In this document: positions 24,615 through 33,228 of the stretch, piece by piece
How the letters are laid out: each line of letters begins with the position of its first letter
How positions within the stretch are numbered: the stretch's first letter is position 1
From: Nitrospirota bacterium
GTDB lineage: Bacteria > Nitrospirota > Thermodesulfovibrionia > Thermodesulfovibrionales > JdFR-88
DNA length: 55,305 nucleotides
Assembly (NCBI GenBank): GCA_021812785.1
Contig: JAKAMR010000003.1
Span: 1 to 55,305, forward strand
Reading direction: 5' to 3'
Program-made: the position numbers and the translations under genes
Notes under the pieces: generated by a model
Database searches by the model: none
Told to the model about the DNA's origin: nothing
Seen by the model: only the letters and a program-made list of their open reading frames with translations

Positions 24615-24645
24615 TCTTTTTGACTTTTTGACTTTTTGACTTTTG
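24615..24645. repeat. GACTTTTT tandem octamer tract
   Basis: An 8-base unit GACTTTTT is repeated about four times with small changes in the gap between the HAD gene and the glucan phosphorylase gene. It is the clearest example of the T-rich spacer tracts seen throughout the window. Confidence 0.7.
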
Positions 24646-24768
24646 CCTTTTCATACAGATTTTATCAAACGAGTCTTACTTTTATTCGTTTTCCGCTATA
24701 GAATTTATTTGTATAAAAAAAGATGGTTGAACCTGAGGCATGCTGACCAAAAAGGAGGGCATTTTACT

Positions 24769-26922
24769 GTGGACGGACTGAAGAGACTACCCATCGAGGC
24801 GCCGGACCGGATCTCGGGCATCGCGGCTCTTGCCTTTAACATGTGGTGGGGCTGGCATCCCGAAGCCAGGATGCTCTTTAAGAGACTGAGCCGGGCGGAA
24901 TGGAAACTCTCCGGACACAATCCGGTAAAGATGCTGACCGAGATAGACAGAAAAACCCTCGATGACGCCTCAAAAGACCAGGACTTTCTTGCGCATTACG
25001 ACCGGGTGATGGAGCGGTTCCGTGAGGAAGTGGAAAACGGCGGAGGCAAATGGTTCTCGCAAAACGTCTGCGACCCGGAAGCCTTGCCCATAGCCTTTTT
25101 CTCAGCGGAATACGGCTTGCACCGCTCGCTGCCTTTTTACGCCGGGGGGCTTGGTTTTCTGGCCGGGGATTTCCTGAAGGAAAGCAGCGACCTCGGCCTG
25201 CCGTTGACGGCCGTGGGGTTTATGTATCCGGAGGGCTATCTGCGCCAAAAGATTTCCCTGAGCGGCTGGCAGGAGAACCTGGATGAGCCCCTGGACAGGG
25301 CGGGTGCGGCCATATCGAAGGTGACGGATGAAAAAGGCAGGCCGCTTCTTGTGAAGGTGCCTGTAATAGAGCCGCCTATCTATGTGGAGGTCTGGAAGAT
25401 AGAGGTAGGCAAAATCCCGTTGTACCTGATAGACACGGACATAGAGGCCAATGACCCCTGGAACCGCAGGATATCGGCCCACCTCTATACAGGCAACATC
25501 GAGCAGCGCCTGAGGCAGGAGATCGTGCTTGGTATAGGGGGAAGCGCGGTGCTTGCCGCCATGGGCCTCAGGCACCCGGTCCTCCACCTGAACGAAGGCC
25601 ATCCCGCCTTCGCCATAATGGAAAGGATAAGGGAAGGGGTATCCGCGGGCACACGCTTCAGCGACGCCCTCCGGAATATTAAAGAAACGACAGTCTTTAC
25701 CACGCACACCCCCGTTGCCGCCGGGACGGACGTCTTCCCCTTTGAGCTCATGGAAAAATATTTCAGCCCCTACTGGCCCGCCCTGGGGCTGGACCGCGAA
25801 AGTTTCTTCGATCTGGGAATGAACCCGGCGGACCCCCGGGCCGGCTTCAACATGACCGTCTTTGCCCTGAAGTGCTCCTCCCACAGAAACGGGGTAAGCA
25901 AAAGACACGGGGAGATCGCCAGGCGGATGTGGCATTCCCTCTGGCCCGGCAGGCCGGAGGAGGATGTGCCCGTACGGTCGGTGACAAACGGCGTACATGT
26001 GCCCACCTGGATAGAGCCCAAAATGGAGCTGCTATTTAACAGGCACCTGGGCGAGGACTGGAAAAGCCGGCATGACCAGCCGGAGACGTGGGAGGCGGTA
26101 AGAAAGATACCGGACACAGAGCTGTGGAACACCCATTACTGGCTTAAGATGAAGCTCATCATGAGGATAATGGAGAGAGCGCGGGAAAGGTGGATCGAGA
26201 ACGGGCCGGATGCCCGGGTGGTGCTTGCCGAAGGCGTTTTCCTGGACCCTAATGCCCTCACCATAGGGTTTGCCCGCAGGTTCACAACTTACAAGAGGGC
26301 ATCCCTCGTACTGAGCGACACCGAAAGGCTCAAGCGCCTGCTTAATAACAAGTGGATGCCCGTTCAGATAATATTTGCGGGCAAGGCGCATCCCGCGGAT
26401 GACGCCGGAAAGCACATACTCCAGCAGGTCTTTACCGCCGCAAGCGACCCGGCCTTCGGGGGCCGCATCGCATTCGTTGAGGAATATGATGAGCAGTTCG
26501 CCCAGTATATGGTCCACGGCGTGGACCTGTGGCTGAATACGCCGCTTCCGCCGCTTGAGGCAAGCGGCACAAGCGGCATGAAAGCGGCCCTGAACGGCGT
26601 GCCCAATTTAAGTATCCCGGACGGATGGTGGCTGGAAGGCTACAACGGGAAAAACGGCTGGGCCTTTGGGACAACAGAGAAGGACGAAACCAAAAACAGC
26701 CGGCAGAGGGACGCTGAAGACGCCGCCGCGCTATATGATATCCTTGAGAGCCTCATCATACCCCTTTTCTATCGAATGAACAGCGACGGGATATCAAAGG
26801 GTTGGGTGCAGGTGATGAAGGAAGCCATTATCAGCGCCGGCCCCGGTTTTTCCGCAAGGAGGATGGTCAAGGAGTACGCAACCAAGTTTTATGAAAAATG
26901 CCTGCTGGCCGTGGCTGGCTGA
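24769..26922 (+). CDS. glgP: Alpha-glucan phosphorylase
   Basis: Phosphorolyses alpha-1,4-glucans such as glycogen or maltodextrin to glucose-1-phosphate. The 717-residue protein belongs to the shorter archaeal/Thermotoga-like branch with an N-terminal DUF3417-type region (ALAFNMWWGWHPEARMLF). Substrate-site blocks include FSAEYGLHRSLPFYAGGLGFLAGD and HLNEGHPAFA. The PLP site is EASGTSGMKAALNGVPNLS, where the lysine binds the cofactor. The start is set at a GTG (24769) because AAAGGAGGG lies 9-10 bases upstream; the frame stays open further upstream but that stretch is AT-rich and unlike the family. It stands alone between two intergenic gaps. Confidence 0.93.
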   Translation: MDGLKRLPIEAPDRISGIAALAFNMWWGWHPEARMLFKRLSRAEWKLSGHNPVKMLTEIDRKTLDDASKDQDFLAHYDRVMERFREEVENGGGKWFSQNVCDPEALPIAFFSAEYGLHRSLPFYAGGLGFLAGDFLKESSDLGLPLTAVGFMYPEGYLRQKISLSGWQENLDEPLDRAGAAISKVTDEKGRPLLVKVPVIEPPIYVEVWKIEVGKIPLYLIDTDIEANDPWNRRISAHLYTGNIEQRLRQEIVLGIGGSAVLAAMGLRHPVLHLNEGHPAFAIMERIREGVSAGTRFSDALRNIKETTVFTTHTPVAAGTDVFPFELMEKYFSPYWPALGLDRESFFDLGMNPADPRAGFNMTVFALKCSSHRNGVSKRHGEIARRMWHSLWPGRPEEDVPVRSVTNGVHVPTWIEPKMELLFNRHLGEDWKSRHDQPETWEAVRKIPDTELWNTHYWLKMKLIMRIMERARERWIENGPDARVVLAEGVFLDPNALTIGFARRFTTYKRASLVLSDTERLKRLLNNKWMPVQIIFAGKAHPADDAGKHILQQVFTAASDPAFGGRIAFVEEYDEQFAQYMVHGVDLWLNTPLPPLEASGTSGMKAALNGVPNLSIPDGWWLEGYNGKNGWAFGTTEKDETKNSRQRDAEDAAALYDILESLIIPLFYRMNSDGISKGWVQVMKEAIISAGPGFSARRMVKEYATKFYEKCLLAVAG

Positions 26923-27068
26923 GAGCCCGGACCTTATAAAATAACGACCCTCATAAAATAAAATGAGCTGAAAAACCGTCTGCCTCTCAGAGGCCCCTGT
27001 CCTGCTTTTCTGGCCCGCCTGCTGACCATTATTCATCCCAATGCCCTTTCTTTGACATCTTAATTTAC

Positions 27069-27103
27069 GACAAAATTGTATGATAGTGACAAAATTGTGT
27101 GAT
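27069..27103 (+). promoter_or_regulatory. Paired operator-like sites upstream of glnK-amtB
   Basis: GACAAAATTGTRTGAT occurs twice (27069-27084 and 27088-27103) with a 19-base period, close to two helical turns. Each contains the palindromic core ACAANNTTGT. A TTGACA-like box lies just upstream at about 27053. The position 130-165 bases before glnK fits an upstream activator or repressor site. The rest of this 312-base gap has T-rich tracts and no gene I can support. Confidence 0.55.
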
Positions 27104-27234
27104 TTTTTTTAATATTTCATACTGAAAAATTTGGGGAAAGCATCTTTGAAGGTTTTTCCCCTTTTTTTGCTTTTTGTTTTTTTCTTTTTTGACTTTAATG
27201 TTTTTGAGTAAATCCATAAGGGGGAATTAATGGA

Positions 27235-27573
27235 ATGAAGATGGTTACCGCTATTATCAAGCACACCAGGTTTGAGGTTGTCCGCAAGGCGCTTATGGAA
27301 GCCGGCGTGCTTGGGATGACCACGACGGAGGTGCGGGGGTTCGGCAGGCAAAAGGGTTTCAAGGAGGTGTACCGGGGGATGGAATATGAGGTCAGGTTCC
27401 TTCCGAAGGTAAAGATAGAGGTGGCCGTATCGGATGATAAACTGCAGGCCGTGGTAAACGCCATTGAGGAATCGGCCAAGACCGGAGATGTGGGCGATGG
27501 AAAGATATTCGTCACCGATTTAAAGGAGTGCATAAGGATCAGGACCGGGGAAAGGGGAGAGGAGGCTCTATAA
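27235..27573 (+). CDS. glnK: Nitrogen regulatory protein P-II
   Basis: A 112-residue P-II signal protein that integrates ATP/ADP and 2-oxoglutarate and, in the GlnK type, blocks the ammonium channel AmtB. The T-loop is recognisable: GFGRQKGFKEVYRGMEYEVRF with Y51, the site uridylylated in proteobacteria, conserved. The B-loop is TGDVGDGKIFV and the C-terminal RIRTGERG binds nucleotide phosphates. amtB follows after four bases, so GlnK is the most likely subtype. The ATG at 27235 gives the canonical MKMVTAII start. Confidence 0.95.
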   Translation: MKMVTAIIKHTRFEVVRKALMEAGVLGMTTTEVRGFGRQKGFKEVYRGMEYEVRFLPKVKIEVAVSDDKLQAVVNAIEESAKTGDVGDGKIFVTDLKECIRIRTGERGEEAL

Positions 27574-27577
27574 AAAG

Positions 27578-28801
27578 ATGATAAACACTGGAGATACCGC
27601 ATGGATGCTTGTATCCACGGCGCTCGTTATGCTGATGACCCCGGGGCTTGCCTTGTTCTACGGCGGGATGGTGCGCAGAAAAAATGTGCTTAGCATCCTC
27701 ATGCACAGCTTTTCGGCCATTGCCATCGTGAGCATTCAGTGGATGCTGTTTGGATATTCATTGGCCTTCGGCCCCGATATAAAAGGGGTCATCGGGAGCC
27801 TCGACTGGGCGTTCCTGAGGCATGTCGGCTTGACGCCAAACCCTGTATATGCGGCCGGGGTGCCGCATATGGCCTTCATGATCTACCAGGCGATGTTCGC
27901 CGTCATAACGCCCGCCCTCATAAGCGGGGCCTTTGCGGAAAGAATGAAGTTTTCCGCTTACGTGCTGTTTGTGGTCCTGTGGTCCACCCTGGTTTATGAC
28001 CCCGTTGCGCACTGGATATGGGCCGCCGGGGGCTGGATGAAGCAGCTTGGCGTTCTGGATTTTGCCGGAGGCCTTGTTGTGCATGCGACAAGCGGCTTTT
28101 CCGCGCTGGCGGCGGCCCTTCTTATCGGCAAAAGAAAGGGGCTTTCAAAGGAGCCCATGCCGCCCCACAACATGCCGATGACGGTGATAGGGGCTGGCCT
28201 TTTATGGTTTGGCTGGTTCGGTTTCAACGCCGGAAGCGCTCTGTCTTCCGGGCAGTTGAGCACGCTTGCCTTTGTTACCACACACGCCGCAGCCGTTACC
28301 GCCGCAGGCACCTGGATAACTATCGAATGGCTGCACAGGGGAAGACCCACCGTATTCGGCGCGGTAACGGGCGCCGTAGCGGGACTTGCGACCATAACGC
28401 CCGCGGCAGGTTTTGTAGGCCCGGACACCGCGCTCATAATAGGGATAATCGCCGGCGGCATGTGCTATGCGGCCCTGAACCTGAAACCCGTGCTGGGTTA
28501 CGACGACTCGCTGGACGCCTTCGGGGTTCACGGTGTGGGCGGGGTGACGGGGACACTGTGCGTGGGCCTTTTTGCCACGCTGGCCTTTAATCCCGCAGGG
28601 GCGAATGGCCTGTTCATGGGAAATGCCCGGCAGTTTTACGTCCAGTTGGGCGCGGTCGCGCTGGTTGCGGTATATTCGTTTCTGGCAAGCCTCGTCATCC
28701 TCAAGATCGTGGATGCCGTTACGGGGCTTCGCGTAACTGAATCCATTGAAGACAGCGGTCTCGACATAAGCCTGCACGGCGAGGAAGGCTATTACCTCTA
28801 A
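27578..28801 (+). CDS. amtB: Ammonium transporter AmtB
   Basis: A 407-residue Amt-family channel for ammonium uptake. The N-terminus reads TAWMLVSTALVMLMTPGLALFYGGMVRRKN, a family signature. About eleven membrane segments follow, with the conserved DFAGGLVVHATSGFSAL and its pore histidine, and HGVGGVTGTLCVGLF carrying the second pore histidine (twin-His). The C-terminal tail GLRVTESIEDSGLDISLHGEEGY is the conserved helix that binds P-II. There is no signal peptide, as in many non-enterobacterial Amt proteins. The start codon overlaps a GA-rich ribosome site within the glnK 3' end (GAGGAGG). It ends in a terminator shared with the HD gene. Confidence 0.96.
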   Translation: MINTGDTAWMLVSTALVMLMTPGLALFYGGMVRRKNVLSILMHSFSAIAIVSIQWMLFGYSLAFGPDIKGVIGSLDWAFLRHVGLTPNPVYAAGVPHMAFMIYQAMFAVITPALISGAFAERMKFSAYVLFVVLWSTLVYDPVAHWIWAAGGWMKQLGVLDFAGGLVVHATSGFSALAAALLIGKRKGLSKEPMPPHNMPMTVIGAGLLWFGWFGFNAGSALSSGQLSTLAFVTTHAAAVTAAGTWITIEWLHRGRPTVFGAVTGAVAGLATITPAAGFVGPDTALIIGIIAGGMCYAALNLKPVLGYDDSLDAFGVHGVGGVTGTLCVGLFATLAFNPAGANGLFMGNARQFYVQLGAVALVAVYSFLASLVILKIVDAVTGLRVTESIEDSGLDISLHGEEGYYL

Positions 28802-28815
28802 AACTGCCCGTAAAG

Positions 28816-28846
28816 AGGCGGGGCCTCGAAAAAAAAGGTCCCGCTT
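28816..28846. terminator. Terminator between amtB and the HD-domain gene
   Basis: AGGCGGGGCC pairs with GGTCCCGCTT over about 10 bp, including G-U pairs, with an A-rich loop. It sits at the convergent ends of amtB (+) and the HD gene (-). On the plus strand a weak T-rich stretch follows; termination in both directions is plausible. Confidence 0.6.
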
Positions 28847-29456
28847 ATTCTTCCCTGTTTCCCCTCACCCACCAGTCGCTCTTGTCCGAAAACCACCAGA
28901 GCGAGGAGTCCGTCTCCAGTATCTTTCCGGCCAGTTTTCTGGCAGTTTCGGTAACCAGCCTTTTCAGCGCGAAAACCAGCCATTCATCGGCGTATTTGGA
29001 GCCCGTGTCCTTGCATTCCTTGAGGGCCAGTATGAACTCCAGTTGGTCGGCGTCCCTGGCAATGCGGGCCTCCCTGGTCTTGCCTTCCGCAAATTCCACC
29101 AGGAGCTCTTCTATCTCGGGACCAAACGGCACGCCGTTTGCCAGCTCGCTTCTGGCGCGGGACTCATCAACCTTCACGTATTTTTTATTTACGTAATTGA
29201 GGTCCCCGGTCCTTGCCTCAAGGAGGTCGTGGAAAAGCCCCATCTTTAAAAGCCGATCCTTGTCTATCTTCTCTCCGGAGGCCTTTTCCTCCATACCGCC
29301 AAGCACGTAGGTGATGCAGGCCGTGCGGAAGGAGTGTTCCGCCACGGATTCGCCCCCGGAGCCCAGGAACTGAAAGCCGCTCCTCGGTGTCCTCTTCAGC
29401 ATCCCGGCCTCAAAAAGAAAATTCGCTATGCCTGTAAGAATGTCCTGTTCCTGCAC
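28845..29456 (-). CDS. HD-domain phosphohydrolase, HDDC2/YfbR-like
   Basis: A 203-residue HD-superfamily metal phosphohydrolase. Metal-binding motifs are visible as SVAEHSFRTA (first histidine), MGLFHDLLEARTGDL (HD pair with E and D) and RDADQLEF (late aspartate). This arrangement matches the 5'-deoxynucleotidase/HDDC2 family, which hydrolyses nucleoside monophosphates. The start GTG at 29456 lies two bases after the stop of the small SAP-like gene, so the two are coupled. A tryptophan-rich C-terminus (SSLWWFSDKSDWWV) is distinctive. Confidence 0.87.
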   Translation of the reverse strand: MQEQDILTGIANFLFEAGMLKRTPRSGFQFLGSGGESVAEHSFRTACITYVLGGMEEKASGEKIDKDRLLKMGLFHDLLEARTGDLNYVNKKYVKVDESRARSELANGVPFGPEIEELLVEFAEGKTREARIARDADQLEFILALKECKDTGSKYADEWLVFALKRLVTETARKLAGKILETDSSLWWFSDKSDWWVRGNREE

Positions 29457-29458
29457 AC

Positions 29459-29644
29459 CTACTTCTTTCCGCGGTCTTTTCCGCGCAGGGATTTTTCAGC
29501 CGCCACTATCCTGTTTTGCTTCAGCAGAATGCTCTCTATCAACTCGGCCCTGCCTTTTATAACGGGAAGCTCCAAGTCAAGCGCGAGTTTTTTAAGTTCA
29601 AGCTCCTCCATTTTCTCAAGCTCTTTTCTCTCATTTCTGGTCAT
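29459..29644 (-). CDS. Small SAP/Rho-N-like helical protein
   Basis: A 61-residue charged protein whose middle (LKKLALDLELPVIKGRAELIESILLKQ) resembles a SAP or Rho N-terminal helix-extension-helix motif used to bind nucleic acid. The start is decided by a strong ribosome site, GGAGG eight bases before the ATG at 29644. It lies upstream of and two bases from the HD phosphohydrolase and downstream of polA, so a nucleic-acid or nucleotide role fits the context but is not proven. Confidence 0.7.
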   Translation of the reverse strand: MTRNERKELEKMEELELKKLALDLELPVIKGRAELIESILLKQNRIVAAEKSLRGKDRGKK

Positions 29645-29721
29645 CTTTATTTCCTCCGTTTGTTAGAAGGTCGAAGATAAAAAAACCTTACACTTCCATG
29701 ATGCTCACCGGCGCCCATCCT

Positions 29722-32412
29722 CTAATGGGCCTCCGCCCAGTTGCGGCCGTACCCGGCCTCCACCAGCATGGGCACGCTCAGGTCCGCTGCCCTGCTCATC
29801 TCTTCTTTAATTATATCAGTCATCCTCGGGGCCTCCTCTTGAGGGGACTCGAAAACAAGCTCGTCATGCACCTGGAGCATGAGCCTGGTGGTGACCCGTT
29901 TAGACCCTGATGCCGCTCTCTTTTCCGCCTTCCATATGCTGATCATCGCTTTTTTTATTATATCCGCCGCGCTGCCCTGGATGGGAGAGTTCATGGCAAA
30001 GCGCTCGCCCAGCGCACGCACCCTGCGGTCCCTGCTCCGAAGCTCCGGTATGGGCCTTTTCCTGCCCGAGATGGTCCTTACATAGCCGGTCCTTTCCGCC
30101 TCTTCTATCACCCTCTTCATGTAAGCGGCAACCCCGGTGTGCCGCTCGAAGTACCTGCTTATGTACCTGGCGGCCTCCTCGGGTGTTTTCCCGGTGGCCT
30201 GGCTCAACCCGAACGGCGTTATGCCGTAAATGACCCCGAAGTTCACGACCTTTGCAACCCTGCGGTGCTCCGGCCCGACCTTTGATGGGTCCAGACCGAA
30301 TATCTCGGCCGCGGTCATCGTGTGCACATCCGCCCCCAGGCTAAAATCCCTTTTAAGCGTCTCGTCGCCGGAGATATGCGCAAGCACCCTTAATTCTATC
30401 TGGGAATAATCCGCCGATATGATGTAAAAACCTTCCTCAGGGACAAAGGCCTCCCGTATCTTTCTGCCCCATTCTCCCCTGATCGGGATGTTTTGCAGAT
30501 TGGGGTTCGTGCTGGAAAGCCTGCCTGTCGCGGTGACGGCCTGGTTGAACGTGGCGTGTATCCTTCCCGTGCGCGGGTTGACAAGCCCCGGAAGCACATC
30601 CACGTATGTTGTCTTCAGTTTAAACAGGGCCCGCCAGTCCAGGATCTCCCTGGGCAGCTCGTGCTCTTCCGCCAGATCTTCCAGCACGCCCACCTCCGTG
30701 GAATAACCCGTCTTTTTCTTTTTGCCTGGCGTAAGCTTAAGGACGTCAAAAAGCACATGTCCAAGCTGTTTTGGCGAGTTTATGTTGAACTCTTCGCCAG
30801 CCAGGAAGAAGATCCTCTTTTTGATTCCCTCAAGCTGCGTATCGAGTTCCCCTGACAGCTCCGCAAGCCTGCCCACGTCTACCTTAACTCCCGTCTCCTC
30901 CATCCCCGCAAGCACGCTTACAAGGGGTATCTCGTAGTCCGAATAACAGCGGGCCAACTCCTCTTGCCTGAGCCTCTCAAAGAGGACCCCTTTGACTGTG
31001 TGGACAAGCTCCGCCTCATAGCAGGCAAAGCCCGCGGCTTCCTCCAGCGGCACGTCCGAGTACCGCCCGCCTTTTCCAACAAGCTCCCCCAGCGTCTTTT
31101 TCTTGATAGACAGGTATTCAAGCGCAATGGCCTCCAGGCTGTGGTCCTCCCTTAACGGGTTTATCAGATGCGAGGCTATCATGACGTCGTAGAGCTCCCT
31201 GCCCTTAAGCTCCACGCCAAAGTTTTTGTCTTTTTTCAAAAGGACCATCTCCAGCTTCAGGTTATGCCCGGCCTTGGGGACCAGCTCGTCTTCAAAAAGC
31301 GGCTTCAGGATCGCCAGCGCCTCTTCCGCCTTCATCTGCGCTCCATCGCATTCATGGGCAAAAGGGAGATAAAAGCCCCCATCTTTTCCTGTATAGAACG
31401 AAGCCCCGGCAACGGTCTCCTCACCGGATGGGGACCCGTCTGCCGGGGATGGGGCGTCTTCGGCAAAAAGCCTCAGGGAAAAACCCGCCCGAAGCCCCGG
31501 CAGCAGGGCCTTCAATCTTTCCGCGGAACGGACCACTTCATATTTTTTTTGCGGCGCAGCCTCCCCCGGAACGTACCTCATCAGAGACGTGAACTCAAAC
31601 TCCTTGAAAAGGGCGGCCAGCGCATGCCAGTCCGGCGTGCCGGGGCTGAACAAAAAATCCTCCACATCGGCCTCGACGGGCACATCCCGGTCTATCACCG
31701 CAAGCTGCCTGGAGAGCTTTATGCTGTCTATGTTTTCCTCTATGAGCTTCCTTGTCCTTGGTCTTTTGATCCTCTCCGGATGGGCGATAAGCTCATCCAG
31801 GTCCTTAAACTGGGCGAACAGCTCCTTTGCCGTCTTCTCCCCTACGCCCTTTACTCCGGGGATGTTGTCCGCGGCGTCACCGACCAGGGCCATGAACTCG
31901 GGTACCCTGTCGGGGGGCACCCCGAAGCGCTCCATCACGTGCTCCGGCCCCAGGACCGCGTTTTTAATGGGGTCGTACACCCGGACCCGCTCTCCTATGA
32001 GCTGCAGCATATCCTTGTCCGCCGTGACTATATATACGTTATGGCCCGCCCTCGATGCGCGCGCCGCCAGCGTGGCTATAACGTCGTCCGCTTCGTAGCC
32101 CGGCACCTCGAAGAGTTTTACCCTGAAGGCCTCTATTACCTTTCTTATATAGGGAAGCTGCTCTATCATCTCATCGGGGGCCCCCGGCCTGTGGGCCTTG
32201 TATGCCTCGTAGAGCCTGTGCCTTTCAGTCTTGTGGGGGGTATCAAAGGAGATGGCGAGCCCGCCCGGTTGAAGGTCCCTTATTATCTTAAGCAGCATGT
32301 TCGTAAAGCCGAATATCGCATTTGTGGGGCGGCCCTTGGAGTCCGTCAGGCCGCGTATGGCGAAATAGGCCCTGTAGACATAGGAGTTGCCGTCTATGAG
32401 ATAGATATCCAT
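29722..32412 (-). CDS. polA: DNA polymerase I (proofreading domain degenerate)
   Basis: PolA fills gaps in repair and removes RNA primers. The 896-residue protein has an N-terminal 5'-nuclease domain (YLIDGNSYVYRAYFAIRGL, TADKDMLQL, GDAADNIPGVKGVGEKTA) and a C-terminal polymerase domain (TATGRLSSTNPNLQNIP, ISADYSQIELRVLAH, VNFGVIYGITPFGLS, QVHDELVFE). The intervening 3'-5' exonuclease domain has lost catalytic residues: no DTET, GHNLKLE instead of the usual NLKYD, and YACYEAE instead of YxxxD. Proofreading is probably absent. The ATG at 32412 is chosen to start at the family N-terminus; an in-frame ATG at 32466 would add 18 residues. Confidence 0.95.
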   Translation of the reverse strand: MDIYLIDGNSYVYRAYFAIRGLTDSKGRPTNAIFGFTNMLLKIIRDLQPGGLAISFDTPHKTERHRLYEAYKAHRPGAPDEMIEQLPYIRKVIEAFRVKLFEVPGYEADDVIATLAARASRAGHNVYIVTADKDMLQLIGERVRVYDPIKNAVLGPEHVMERFGVPPDRVPEFMALVGDAADNIPGVKGVGEKTAKELFAQFKDLDELIAHPERIKRPRTRKLIEENIDSIKLSRQLAVIDRDVPVEADVEDFLFSPGTPDWHALAALFKEFEFTSLMRYVPGEAAPQKKYEVVRSAERLKALLPGLRAGFSLRLFAEDAPSPADGSPSGEETVAGASFYTGKDGGFYLPFAHECDGAQMKAEEALAILKPLFEDELVPKAGHNLKLEMVLLKKDKNFGVELKGRELYDVMIASHLINPLREDHSLEAIALEYLSIKKKTLGELVGKGGRYSDVPLEEAAGFACYEAELVHTVKGVLFERLRQEELARCYSDYEIPLVSVLAGMEETGVKVDVGRLAELSGELDTQLEGIKKRIFFLAGEEFNINSPKQLGHVLFDVLKLTPGKKKKTGYSTEVGVLEDLAEEHELPREILDWRALFKLKTTYVDVLPGLVNPRTGRIHATFNQAVTATGRLSSTNPNLQNIPIRGEWGRKIREAFVPEEGFYIISADYSQIELRVLAHISGDETLKRDFSLGADVHTMTAAEIFGLDPSKVGPEHRRVAKVVNFGVIYGITPFGLSQATGKTPEEAARYISRYFERHTGVAAYMKRVIEEAERTGYVRTISGRKRPIPELRSRDRRVRALGERFAMNSPIQGSAADIIKKAMISIWKAEKRAASGSKRVTTRLMLQVHDELVFESPQEEAPRMTDIIKEEMSRAADLSVPMLVEAGYGRNWAEAH

Positions 32413-32580
32413 CAGTGCATTGTAACATTTTGGCGGCGGGAAGCCGGCGGGATACTGCCTGTTCATTAAACTCTTTTTATGTTTTCCCGTTCAGGCTGAA
32501 AATTTCAACCACCCGCTAATAAGACTTTTCCCAGAATGAAGATTATGAATCGAATTTTATCAGATATGGGAATATATAAT

Positions 32581-32609
32581 TTGACAAATATTAACAATAT
32601 TGTTAATAT
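32581..32609 (+). promoter_or_regulatory. Toxin-antitoxin promoter with palindromic operator, copy 1
   Basis: TTGACA (32581-32586), a 17-base spacer and TAATAT (32604-32609) form a near-consensus sigma-70 promoter. A perfect 22-base palindrome with core TTAACAATATTGTTAA spans 32588-32609, covering spacer and -10. The same core is at 43750-43765 before the intact toxin gene, which identifies it as the likely autoregulatory operator. Confidence 0.8.
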
Positions 32610-32614
32610 TTTTT

Positions 32615-32780
32615 GTGAGCTGGGCAATCGTTTTAGATAGCGAGGGTGTTCTATTTTACGATGACCGGCCAGCGAATTGTTTTGTTGCATGGTTTTCTTA
32701 AGAAAACGCAAAGGACACCGAAAAAGGAAATAGATACGGCGGTTGCCAGGATGAAGGAACTGATGGGAGAGCAACCATAA
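32615..32780 (+). pseudogene. HigB/Gp49-type toxin remnant with internal deletion
   Basis: The promoter-proximal GTG at 32615 starts VSWAIVLD, resembling the first eight residues of the intact toxin (VGWTVVVD). The sequence then jumps, out of frame, to the last 40 or so codons: from about 32643 it reads RVFYFTMTGQRIVLLHGF and continues nearly identically to the toxin C-terminus, ending with TAA at 32778. About two thirds of the gene is missing and an in-frame TAG lies at 32634 in the C-terminal frame. The toxin cannot be made as a full product. The antitoxin frame follows, as in the intact copy. Confidence 0.8.
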
Positions 32781-32806
32781 GAATCCGTTTAGAGAAAGGA
32801 GAAAAA

Positions 32807-33112
32807 ATCGCAAAATTAAAAGACTTTAAAAAGATAAAAGCTGAATGGCTCAAAGATGAAGGGGTCAGGAAAGAATACGAGACCCAGAAAGAAGAATTCC
32901 AGATTGCAAACGAGGTCATCAGGGCCAGGACGAGGGCCAAGATGACCCAGGCACAGCTCGCAAGGAAAATCGGCACAAAGACCCCTGCCATTTCAAGGGT
33001 GGAGTCACCTGGTTATGGAAAGGCCTCGCTTACAACTCTCAAGAAAGTCGCTCATGCCCTGGGATATGAAGTGCAAGTCAAATTCGTGCCAAGGAAACGA
33101 GCGCAAGCGTAA
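32807..33112 (+). pseudogene. HigA-type antitoxin, second copy, start codon ATC
   Basis: This 101-codon frame is a close copy of the intact antitoxin at 43074-43379, colinear along its whole length with an intact helix-turn-helix (MTQAQLARKIGTKTPAISR). At the position of the ATG there is ATC (32807), so normal initiation is lost although GGAG lies upstream. An internal ATG at 32942 has GAGG seven bases upstream and could give a 56-residue HTH-only protein. The frame has no internal stop, so the decay is recent or the shorter protein is still used. Confidence 0.7.
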
Positions 33113-33190
33113 TCAGTATAAAAAGATGCACAGAAATATGGGATGTGGATGCCTGGTTTTGTGGACGGTATCTACATTTACTTTAAAGAC

Positions 33191-33213
33191 AGAGGGGGAA
33201 TATTCCCCCCTCT
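33191..33213. terminator. Terminator between antitoxin remnant and lipoprotein gene
   Basis: AGAGGGGGAAT pairs with ATTCCCCCCTCT, with one bulged C, and is followed on the plus strand by CACTTTTTCT. It lies between the plus-strand antitoxin copy and the minus-strand lipoprotein gene and probably ends transcription from either side. Confidence 0.6.
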
Positions 33214-33228
33214 CACTTTTTCTCGCTC

